Assembly (NCBI GenBank): GCA_964371365.1
Contig: CAYJMO010000002.1
Coordinates: forward strand, 1-64,000
From: CAYJBH01 sp964371365
GTDB taxonomy: Bacteria > Bacillota > Clostridia > Oscillospirales > Ruminococcaceae
Reading direction: 5' to 3'
Length of the DNA stretch: 64,000 nt
Position 1 is the stretch's first letter, and each line of letters opens with the position of its first letter. Below are positions 26,766-33,411 of the stretch, one piece after another. The position numbers and the translations under genes were made by a program. The notes under the pieces are model-generated. The model did not search any database and had not been told where the DNA came from. It saw nothing but the letters and a program-made list of their open reading frames with translations.

Positions 26766-26939
26766 CTAATACTTGCGTTTTCTTGCAGCCTCAGCCTTTC
26801 TCTTGCGCTTAACCGAAGGCTTCTCGTAATGTTCGCGTTTGCGAACTTCTGCGAGCACTCCGCTACGAGCACAGGAGCGCTTAAAGCGACGAAGTGCACT
26901 ATCCAGCGACTCGTTCTCTTTTACACGTACTTCCGACAA
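26766..26939 (-). CDS. rpsU: small ribosomal subunit protein bS21
   Basis: 57 residues from a TTG start: MSEVRVKENESLDSALRR... with the basic C terminus KPSVKRKRKAEAARKRKY. This is the typical length and sequence of bS21, which binds the 30S platform near the anti-Shine-Dalgarno and helps initiation. TTG is preferred because it gives the conserved MSEVRVKENE beginning and AGGGGG lies 9 nt upstream. No ATG exists near the N terminus, so automatic callers can miss it. Own promoter and terminator. Confidence 0.93.
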   Translation of the reverse strand: MSEVRVKENESLDSALRRFKRSCARSGVLAEVRKREHYEKPSVKRKRKAEAARKRKY

Positions 26940-26991
26940 TCTAACTAACCCCCTAACATAAACGACCGATGTCGTATATTTTGTGAATTTA

Positions 26992-27020
26992 ATTATAAAT
27001 CACCGATGAAAAAAAGTCAA
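26992..27020 (-). promoter_or_regulatory. rpsU promoter
   Basis: On the minus strand TTGACT (27020-27015), 17-bp spacer, TATAAT (26997-26992). The transcript has a leader of about 45 nt before the TTG. It diverges from the tetR promoter. Confidence 0.8.
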
Positions 27021-27113
27021 GAGCTAAATAAACTTTTCTTCTATATTATTTGTAAAGATGTCATTGATAGGTGACACTATGCACTTAAATAATACAGTTT
27101 TCATAATTTGCTC

Positions 27114-27142
27114 TTGACAATTAACAATTACATAACTATAAT
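27114..27142 (+). promoter_or_regulatory. promoter of the tetR-type gene
   Basis: TTGACA (27114-27119), 17-bp spacer, TATAAT (27137-27142). The -10 overlaps the 30-bp palindrome that follows. Confidence 0.85.
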
Positions 27143-27170
27143 ATAGCTAAGATATATATCTAAGCTATAT
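27141..27170. promoter_or_regulatory. 30-bp palindromic operator, probably for the TetR protein
   Basis: Half-sites ATATAGCTAAGATAT (27141-27155) and ATATCTAAGCTATAT (27156-27170) are reverse complements except for one base. The site covers the -10 end and start region, as expected for autorepression by the TetR protein encoded 19 nt downstream. Confidence 0.75.
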
Positions 27171-27188
27171 TAATTATTTGAGGACAAA

Positions 27189-27812
27189 ATGTTGAGAGAA
27201 AACAATAAACTATCGCCGACACAGGATAAAATATTAAAAAGTGGGGCGGAATATTTTCTTCGATATGGCTTTAAAAATACGCCTTTGCGCAAGCTTGTCA
27301 GCGATGCCGGCTTTACCCTGGGCGCATTTTATGGATACTATAAAACAAAAGAGGATTTGTTTTATGCCTTAACCGACAATGTCGCACAAGGGTTTATCGA
27401 TATAATTTTATCCATTGGTGAGGAGATAAACAAATTGCCCGAGGAGCAACGGCTCTTTTTTATGCTGGACTGTTACATTGCCCGTTTGTGGGAGTTGGTG
27501 GACTATATATGTGAAAATAAATCCGGTATGATTTTACTACTTAAATGCTCCGACGGCACGAAGTACGAAAACTTTACCGATAAATTCCGCCTGCAAACCG
27601 GCTCTCGTATCTCCGATTCGGCAACAACTGCGCGTATGGAAAGTATAAAGGTTGACCCGATTCTTGTGGAATACTTAATGCGCGGCTACTACGACATTCT
27701 GTCACGCATTGTTGTTGAGGTAAACGATAGACAGGAGATGTATAATATGTTGCGAGACGTTGCAGTTGTCTATAAAAACGGAATGATAAGCCTTATGAAA
27801 GGGGAAAACTAA
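27189..27812 (+). CDS. TetR/AcrR family transcriptional regulator
   Basis: 207 residues. The N-terminal helix-turn-helix (about 12-58) carries FLRYGFKNTPLRKLVSDAGFTLGAFYGYYKTKEDLF, a textbook TetR DNA-binding domain; the rest is a helical ligand domain. ATG after TTGAGGA. The gene overlaps the next by one base (TAATG). It probably represses itself and the coupled enzyme through the palindrome at 27141; the inducer is unknown. Confidence 0.9.
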   Translation: MLRENNKLSPTQDKILKSGAEYFLRYGFKNTPLRKLVSDAGFTLGAFYGYYKTKEDLFYALTDNVAQGFIDIILSIGEEINKLPEEQRLFFMLDCYIARLWELVDYICENKSGMILLLKCSDGTKYENFTDKFRLQTGSRISDSATTARMESIKVDPILVEYLMRGYYDILSRIVVEVNDRQEMYNMLRDVAVVYKNGMISLMKGEN

Positions 27813-28528
27813 TGCATATTTATTATCAAAAAAATCAGGATAAACTCAAAAAGCAGATGGCTAAACAACTCAAATTTATTAAATCAGAGCTTGAAAAGGA
27901 AACCGGAAAAAGCTACGACGAGTTGTTTGAAGAAATATGGTTGATCTACAAAAACGATATGCTCGAGCGATTTCCCTACATAGGTGGTGACAAGGTGGGC
28001 GGCACTAAAAATTTAACCGGTGCATACTGTTTTGTCGCCCTCGCAGAGGCATGTTCAAAATACGGAATGACGTTGGAGAGATGGGGATATCTTGCCACCC
28101 TATGCTATAAAAGGTATTTTGAAAACATTCCGATATTTATACGAAAAATGATAGGCGGATTGTATAACAGCCCAAAAAGAGCAACAAAAATGATTATGAA
28201 AAAGGATGTTCAGAATGAAAAAAATGCTCTCGAAAACCCAGAGAGTTTTAGGACAAAAACACAGCGACCCACAGAAGAATATCCGGTGATTTATCACACA
28301 ATCGCTTGTCCGCTTGCAAACTTTGCGGATAAACACGGCTACAAAAAGTACATGCCCTACCTTTGCAACCTCGATTATGTGATGTTTGAGGCTTTCCTCG
28401 TGCCGTTTTATCGCGAGAAAATCTGTGCCGACGGTGATGCCTACTGTGATTTTAAAATAAAGCCGGGTGCGAATATAGTTCCGTCATGGCCATGTCATGC
28501 ACTCGATGAGAGCGACCCGTTGAAATAA
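27812..28528 (+). CDS. ATC hydrolase (L-2-amino-thiazoline-4-carboxylate hydrolase) family protein
   Basis: 238 residues. The C-terminal half has the conserved ACPLANFADKHG, YLCNLDYVMFEAF and DGDAYCDFKI pattern of the ATC-hydrolase family, whose named member opens a thiazoline ring on the way to cysteine. Most relatives with a TetR partner have no proven substrate. Translationally coupled to the TetR gene by one-base overlap, so the regulator probably senses the substrate of this enzyme. Confidence 0.75.
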   Translation: MHIYYQKNQDKLKKQMAKQLKFIKSELEKETGKSYDELFEEIWLIYKNDMLERFPYIGGDKVGGTKNLTGAYCFVALAEACSKYGMTLERWGYLATLCYKRYFENIPIFIRKMIGGLYNSPKRATKMIMKKDVQNEKNALENPESFRTKTQRPTEEYPVIYHTIACPLANFADKHGYKKYMPYLCNLDYVMFEAFLVPFYREKICADGDAYCDFKIKPGANIVPSWPCHALDESDPLK

Positions 28529-28742
28529 TCACGCAAGCGCTATGCTACCCTTATCCATGTCGGCTATGTCAAAAAACTTATTATTAAAAGCACACTTCGA
28601 CATATTGCACAATAATCATTATCTCGATTTTGTGGGGAATGTTGTAGGCACTGAGGTATTTTTATTTGTTATGATTATGCTTTGTGTTAATGTTTCTTTC
28701 TGCTCCGCGGCTGTGCGCGTTTCTTTACTTTTTGACACTATA

Positions 28743-28774
28743 AGCCTACCGAACATCTGATTGTTCGGTAGGCT
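28743..28774. terminator. hairpin between ATC-hydrolase and aldo/keto reductase genes
   Basis: Perfect 13-bp arms AGCCTACCGAACA (28743-28755) and complement (28762-28774), loop TCTGAT. No T-run on either side, so it may be factor-dependent or only structural. Its stem begins like that of the 24636 terminator (AGCCTACYGAA). The remaining 266-nt spacer 28529-28794 shows no convincing gene. Confidence 0.6.
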
Positions 28775-28794
28775 CGGAGTGTTTGCCGAAACTT

Positions 28795-29667
28795 CTACTC
28801 TGATGCCGGGAAAAAATATCTGCCGTCGAGTGAGGCGAATTCTTTTTCCAAGATTGCACGGTCGGCGTCGGAATAGGAGGCGAATATCTCCTCCTCATGC
28901 TCTATGGCAAAGTTAAAATGTTCATAGTTGCCGGGGGTGACTATGACATCGGCGCCGAGCTCACCGGTCGCAAAACGCATTGCCGGCAACAGTGCAGGGT
29001 GGGAGGGGTCAAACGGTTTGCACCATGATTTCGGATAGCGCGAGGCGGAACGTTCCTCGTCCTCCCAGGAACGCTCTATCATGGATTTCATGCCGAGTAG
29101 GCCGATGCCTCTTTTCTTGACCTCCTTTGAAATGCGCTCGCCAAACCCGTGTCCCATGTGAATCCCCCAGTTAGTCGGGAAGAGCACCGTGTCAAAATCA
29201 TAGAGTTCCAAGGCGCGCAGTGCGACATCCTCGTTGTGACAGCTGATGCCGAGCTTGCGAATAATGCCTTGATCTTTGTAGTTTAGCAACATGTTGAGCA
29301 CGCCGTCCTTTGAAAATGCTTGCTCAATGTCCTCCATAGTCGTGAGAGAATGGAGCTGATATACATCAAAATAATCGGTGTATAGATGTTTGAGTGATTG
29401 CTCAAACTCTTTTTTTGCCGCCTCCGCCAAGCGACAGGTGGTCTTGCAGGCGAGATAGACATCCTTTCGGTAGCTTTTAAGAGATACCCCCAGTTTCTCC
29501 TGCGCGTCACCGTAGGAGGGGGCGATGTCAAAATAGTTAACACCGGCTTTGATTGCACTTTCGACATATCGGTCGGAGTTCTCCTGTCCGACATCGGTGG
29601 ACACGATACCGCCGTAGATTATGCGTGAAACCTCATATCCGGTACTGCCAAGTTTATTTTTTTTCAT
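28795..29667 (-). CDS. aldo/keto reductase
   Basis: 290 residues, TIM-barrel NADPH oxidoreductase. The catalytic tetrad can be read: Asp and Tyr in YFDIAPSYGDAQ, Lys in LACKTT and His in VYQLHSL. No Fe-S domain, unlike the second family member at 35639. RBS AAAGGAG precedes the ATG. Last gene of the MFS-GDPD-reductase run on the minus strand. Substrate unknown. Confidence 0.87.
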   Translation of the reverse strand: MKKNKLGSTGYEVSRIIYGGIVSTDVGQENSDRYVESAIKAGVNYFDIAPSYGDAQEKLGVSLKSYRKDVYLACKTTCRLAEAAKKEFEQSLKHLYTDYFDVYQLHSLTTMEDIEQAFSKDGVLNMLLNYKDQGIIRKLGISCHNEDVALRALELYDFDTVLFPTNWGIHMGHGFGERISKEVKKRGIGLLGMKSMIERSWEDEERSASRYPKSWCKPFDPSHPALLPAMRFATGELGADVIVTPGNYEHFNFAIEHEEEIFASYSDADRAILEKEFASLDGRYFFPASE

Positions 29668-29699
29668 AATTTAGCTCCTTTCTGTGTGCTGAAAAATTT

Positions 29700-30524
29700 T
29701 CACTCCGATGGCTCAAACCCCTCAAAAATAAACACATCAAAGTGATTTTTGCATTCCTTTAGTTGCTCCTGCGAGCGTATCGTCCAGGTTACGGCACATG
29801 CGCAGAAAAGATTTCTACAGAGCAAGAGTGAGAGGTTGTTTTTCCCCTCCGACTCATACGCAATAAAGTCGGGGCGTGCCTTAATGTTGGTCAGAAGATA
29901 CTTTAGTGTAATCAGTTTTATTTGATGGTAGCCCTTGAATACACCGGACAGTTGACCACGGAGAATGTTTGGTCGATTTCGTCGATACCAGGTGACAATA
30001 TCGGGGTGAAAGGATTCTATTATATAATCGCCATCGTACCCCGACATGACTCTATCCACCGCAGTGCAAAGAGTGTTTACATCTCCATAAGGTTTAAGCT
30101 CCACCAAAAGCGGCACCCTACCGTCAACACAGCTCAACACCTCGCTAAGGGTCGGAATGTTTTGTTCTGTGCCAAGCAAACTCTTTTTCGACAGCTCGTC
30201 GAGGGTAAACTCCGGCACCTTGTTAGTGACGCCACACATTCGTTCCAGCGTCTCGTCGTGAAAGACAACAACCTCGTTGTCGGACGACAACTGCACATCA
30301 AGCTCTATCCCGTACCCCTTTTGCACCGCACGCTCAAAGGACAAAAGTGAGTTTTCCGGGGCGTCGCCTGTGTTGTCATGAAATCCACGGTGTGCATAGT
30401 AGCGTTTTTTAAGGCAGTCGGGTGAGTGTTTGCCTTTTTTCGATGCCAAGCTCGGCATTATGCAAAATAGATACAGCGCAACAATAACGGCGAGAGGAAT
30501 AACAATAAAAAGCATGATCATCAA
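29700..30524 (-). CDS. glycerophosphodiester phosphodiesterase
   Basis: 274 residues. An N-terminal membrane helix (about 3-23) is followed by the GDPD domain with AHRGFHD, ENSLLSFERAV, ELDVQLS and FHDETLERM, which hold the acid/base His and the metal ligands. It cleaves glycerophosphodiesters to glycerol-3-phosphate and an alcohol, probably on the outer face of the membrane. The start overlaps the MFS stop by 4 nt, so translation is coupled and the transporter may import the products. Confidence 0.88.
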   Translation of the reverse strand: MMIMLFIVIPLAVIVALYLFCIMPSLASKKGKHSPDCLKKRYYAHRGFHDNTGDAPENSLLSFERAVQKGYGIELDVQLSSDNEVVVFHDETLERMCGVTNKVPEFTLDELSKKSLLGTEQNIPTLSEVLSCVDGRVPLLVELKPYGDVNTLCTAVDRVMSGYDGDYIIESFHPDIVTWYRRNRPNILRGQLSGVFKGYHQIKLITLKYLLTNIKARPDFIAYESEGKNNLSLLLCRNLFCACAVTWTIRSQEQLKECKNHFDVFIFEGFEPSE

Positions 30525-31789
30525 TCCTCAACATCGTAGTTTTCAAGCACGTTCTTTGCCCTTGTAGGTTTAGAATCACCATGTTTGACCAACAACATGG
30601 TACACATCGCCGCAACCGTAAAGATAATACTATAGGGGAAAAGTATCCTATAGGAGAGATTCTGCAACAAAAAGCCGGAGAGAATGGGGGTGATGATCTG
30701 CGCCGACATGGAGAATGTGTAGTAAAACCCTGTGTATCGACCGATATCACTGCCACGGCTCATCTCCACCACCATGGGTAGCGAGTTGACGCTGACCGAT
30801 GCCCAACCGACACCGATAAGCGCAAAACCGACATTGATTATTGGGTGATAAAAGGTCAAGAAGGTTGCGCCGATAAAACCGATAAGCATGAGTGAAAGAC
30901 CACAGAGTATCGTCCTCTTGCGACCTATCCGGCTTGCGATTATACCGATGGGTATATAGCTAAGTATCGCCGAGACGGTCGCCACCAACAATGCGTCGGC
31001 AAAGTCGCCGCCCTCGAGACCCCATATTTCACTTGCATATCTTGAAAATGCTGTTGTGACCGCGTTGTATGCCATAAACCACAGGGAGATGGAGCACAGG
31101 ATAAATATCAGACTGCGACGCACATCTTTAGGAAGGTGACCTTTAGCGTCTGTGGTCTGCGCCTCTTCAGGGTACTGTTGCGATATCTCGCTCGATAGTT
31201 TTTTCTCCTTGATGGATATCAACAGGACGGCGATTGCAATGACCATCAATACCGCTATGCCGATAAACAGCATCTGATAACTCGGGTTATCGCCGTCCGG
31301 CACCAACGTCGAGATCATCACAAGGGAGATCATAGCGCCAAGCGCACCCATCAGGTTAATTATCGCGTTACCTTTACTGCGCAGAGGTTTGGGGGTTAAA
31401 TCCGGCATCAATGCCACCGCAGGAGAGCGGTAGAGCGCCAACGATAAGAGTGTCAGACCCAAAAAAGAGACAAAAAGAACAAAGTTACCGCTCGCCTGTG
31501 CTACCGGCAACATCATCATAAATATGACGGTCAATATCGTGCCGACAAGAATAAACGGTGTTCGCTTGCCCAAAGGTGTGTTGACCCTGTCGGATGCCGC
31601 ACCGAGTATCGGCAACAAAAACACCGCAAGGACATTGTCCGCCGCCATAACCACACCGACCGCAGTCTCTTTTAGACCGAAAGTATTCTGTAAAATCAAG
31701 GGTATTATGCCATCATACACCTGCCAAAACGCAGAGATGGAAAGAAAAGCGAGACCGACAAAAAATGTGCGTTTATAGTTGAGTTTCAT
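30521..31789 (-). CDS. MFS transporter (SLC45/GPH-like)
   Basis: 422 residues from the chosen ATG, 12 hydrophobic segments. DNVLAVFLLPILGAASDR with the following TPLGKRTPFI resembles the sugar/cation MFS group. The frame opens 54 nt upstream, but AAAGGAGG lies 10 nt before the ATG at 31789, which decides the start. Coupled to the phosphodiesterase gene downstream. Substrate not clear; a sugar or polyol is possible. Confidence 0.83.
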   Translation of the reverse strand: MKLNYKRTFFVGLAFLSISAFWQVYDGIIPLILQNTFGLKETAVGVVMAADNVLAVFLLPILGAASDRVNTPLGKRTPFILVGTILTVIFMMMLPVAQASGNFVLFVSFLGLTLLSLALYRSPAVALMPDLTPKPLRSKGNAIINLMGALGAMISLVMISTLVPDGDNPSYQMLFIGIAVLMVIAIAVLLISIKEKKLSSEISQQYPEEAQTTDAKGHLPKDVRRSLIFILCSISLWFMAYNAVTTAFSRYASEIWGLEGGDFADALLVATVSAILSYIPIGIIASRIGRKRTILCGLSLMLIGFIGATFLTFYHPIINVGFALIGVGWASVSVNSLPMVVEMSRGSDIGRYTGFYYTFSMSAQIITPILSGFLLQNLSYRILFPYSIIFTVAAMCTMLLVKHGDSKPTRAKNVLENYDVED

Positions 31790-31817
31790 CTGCGACAAAC
31801 CTCCTTTAACGGTTATG

Positions 31818-31973
31818 TAGTCAATTAACTTGAAATCCACCACATCTTGGCGGCAGAAATTCCATCTATCTGCGTTGTTGTCAATCGCAATACATGAGTA
31901 TTACTCAATCCTCCGCCTTGATAGGCGAAATTTCTGCTCGCCAATCTGTAGCGTTTTTCATATTAATTGACTA
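31818..31973. mobile_element. MITE-like inverted-repeat element
   Basis: 156-bp segment with TAGTCAATTAA at its left end (31818-31828) and TTAATTGACTA at its right end (31963-31973). The similarity between the arms continues inward for about 45 nt (shared TGAAA, ACA, TTGGCG, CAGAAATT). No coding frame. The ends are flush with TA, which fits a TA-target element. The right end supplies the TAG stop of ribU. It lies between ribU and the MFS gene on the same strand, so the folded RNA may end or slow ribU transcription. Confidence 0.65.
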
Positions 31974-32606
31974 TACAAATGCAATAAGCGCGACGCAAAG
32001 ACCTATGACAAAAAATGATGCTATCGCGATTATTACAAACAATCTGCTACCCTTTGCGCTCTGAGGTGTGTTTGGAATAATGCGAAGCGCACTGAACACT
32101 CTTCTTACCGGCTTATACAACAGCATGACAAAACCGGAATTTATTGTGGCTTTCAAGACATTGAATGGCAGGAAGATCGGCAGGAGCATCGCCGCTACCT
32201 CCTCTCTCGGGACGCCGAGATAGAAAGGGGTAATGATAAAGTTCCAGAGCAACATTAGGGCGGTCATAACAATCGAGCCGATCGCAAGTCCGACAACCGC
32301 ACCCTGAAGATTATGCTTTTTTTTGTAGATGAACGCTGCGACACAGGCAAAGCCGCAACTTGAAAGTACATTCATGAAAAAACCGATTATGCCGGTACTG
32401 CTCACCAGCAGCATTTCTATAAGCGATACGGTAAAGGTGATTGCCGCCGCCGCTAAGGGGCCGAATGCAAAGCCGGCTATGGTTATGATGACGTCCTTGG
32501 GGTCATAGCTTAAAAACTGAAACACCGGCACCCGTCCTACGAACATAACCACATAGGACAGTGCGCTAAAAAGTGCGAGTCTTGTCAATTTCTGTGTATT
32601 TGACAT
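31971..32606 (-). CDS. ribU: riboflavin ECF transporter substrate component RibU
   Basis: 211 residues, six hydrophobic segments. SYDPKDVIITIAGFAFGPLA and the WNFIITPFYLGVPRE region match RibU, the riboflavin-binding membrane subunit of energy-coupling factor transporters. The shared ECF ATPases and T component are elsewhere. ATG at 32606 is chosen because GGAGT lies 11 nt upstream; a frame opening at 32657 lies within the leader. The FMN riboswitch 90 nt upstream confirms the substrate. The stop lies in the inverted-repeat element. Confidence 0.92.
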   Translation of the reverse strand: MSNTQKLTRLALFSALSYVVMFVGRVPVFQFLSYDPKDVIITIAGFAFGPLAAAAITFTVSLIEMLLVSSTGIIGFFMNVLSSCGFACVAAFIYKKKHNLQGAVVGLAIGSIVMTALMLLWNFIITPFYLGVPREEVAAMLLPIFLPFNVLKATINSGFVMLLYKPVRRVFSALRIIPNTPQSAKGSRLFVIIAIASFFVIGLCVALIAFV

Positions 32607-32608
32607 AT

Positions 32609-32700
32609 AATGTGTTACTCCTTTTTTGATGTAATGTCTTTCGGGACATATGGTCACAACACATTTTTACGTTTAATTACAGAAAAATATTGTGTTCTTC
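32609..32700 (-). promoter_or_regulatory. expression platform of the FMN riboswitch
   Basis: On the minus strand AATGTGTT (complement of 32659-32666) can pair with AACACATT (complement of 32609-32616) directly after the SD GGAGT, hiding the start region. The riboswitch 3' end (complement of 32683-32700) contains AACACA and a T-run that can pair with the same AATGTGTT plus its A-run (complement of 32656-32668), freeing the SD. The two pairings exclude each other. No terminator T-run follows the sequestering stem, so control is probably of translation. Confidence 0.65.
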
Positions 32701-32828
32701 TCTCATCCGGACTGTAACCGTTGGTCTTGGAATTTCACCAAATCTGCAGAGAGACGATGATGTTGGTCATGATCGTATTTCCGCTTGCGGACTGTAACCG
32801 CCAGTAGGGAATCTCACCCTGCCCCGAA
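32697..32828 (-). ncRNA. FMN riboswitch (RFN element)
   Basis: Reading the minus strand: GGGGCAGGGTGAGATTCCC, then a CTGGCGGTTACAGTCCGC block, AAGCGG, GGTGAAATTCC, a CCAACGGTTACAGTCCGG block and GGATGAGAGAAG. These are the conserved segments of the RFN element in the right order. A P1 stem can form from TTTTTC at the 5' side and GAAGAA at the 3' side. FMN binding should turn off ribU. Confidence 0.95.
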
Positions 32829-32869
32829 AAACCTATGTTATTGCCTGTTGAACAAGCCTTATACTATTG

Positions 32870-32898
32870 ATTATAACAACATTTCACATAATTTGCAA
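32870..32898 (-). promoter_or_regulatory. promoter of the riboswitch-ribU transcript
   Basis: Minus strand TTGCAA (32898-32893), 17-bp spacer, TATAAT (32875-32870), about 40 nt before the riboswitch. The bases 32899-33033 towards the next gene show nothing else clear. Confidence 0.75.
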
Positions 32899-33033
32899 GC
32901 CCTTAGTATTTATTTATCAACGGTGGGAATATTAAAAACAAAAGGTGCTGTTAAAAAGTCGTTTCAAGAATTCAAAGGAATATATTACATTTAACCGGCG
33001 CCGAAAATCAAAAACCCACAAAAGGAGACACAG

Positions 33034-33225
33034 ATGATAAAACCTGAAAATGACATCTATACAAGTGCTACCGGTGTTACAAAGCAGGAGTGGGACGCCT
33101 ACTCCCGGCAGGTTAACAGCTCGGTGGAAAAATTGAGGTCAAATTCGTCAATCACTTCCGACAAAGTTAGGAATAACGACGTGTCCTATCACTCGCCGAA
33201 AATAGGTGAAAAACCGGAAAGATAG
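33034..33225 (+). CDS. small hydrophilic protein, unknown
   Basis: 63 residues, rich in Ser, Asn and Lys, no membrane segment and no Cys. I do not recognise a family. AAAAGGAG lies 7 nt before the ATG and a T-tailed hairpin follows 12 nt after the stop, so it is a well-framed single gene and probably real. The segment TKQEWDAYSRQVNSSVEKL could form a helix. Confidence 0.6.
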   Translation: MIKPENDIYTSATGVTKQEWDAYSRQVNSSVEKLRSNSSITSDKVRNNDVSYHSPKIGEKPER

Positions 33226-33237
33226 CTATTAGTCATC

Positions 33238-33272
33238 AAGAGCGGGACAAGAAATTGTTACCGCTCTTTTTA
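33238..33272 (+). terminator. terminator of the 63-residue ORF
   Basis: AAGAGCGG (33238-33245) pairs with CCGCTCTT (33261-33268), with an inner ACAA/TTGT pair, followed by TTTACC. Confidence 0.75.
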
Positions 33273-33315
33273 CCGATACATAACAGATTGGTGAATATTA
33301 TCTTTTTATCTTGAT

Positions 33316-33344
33316 TTTTCATGTAAAAAATGTTAGAATATAAT
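33316..33344 (+). promoter_or_regulatory. promoter for the Cache-GGDEF-EAL gene
   Basis: TTTTCA (33316-33321), 17-bp spacer, TATAAT (33339-33344), 67 nt before the ATG. Confidence 0.5.
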
Positions 33345-33411
33345 GAGGATTTCGTAACAACATTACTTTTTCACCCTGCACATAACGACAGGAAAGGAAC
33401 AGCGCTAAATT

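Noticed and set aside
28542..28760. 72-residue open frame after the ATC-hydrolase gene
   Set aside because: No SD, unusual composition, overlaps the hairpin at 28743, and no recognisable domain. A minus-strand frame in the same place is equally featureless.
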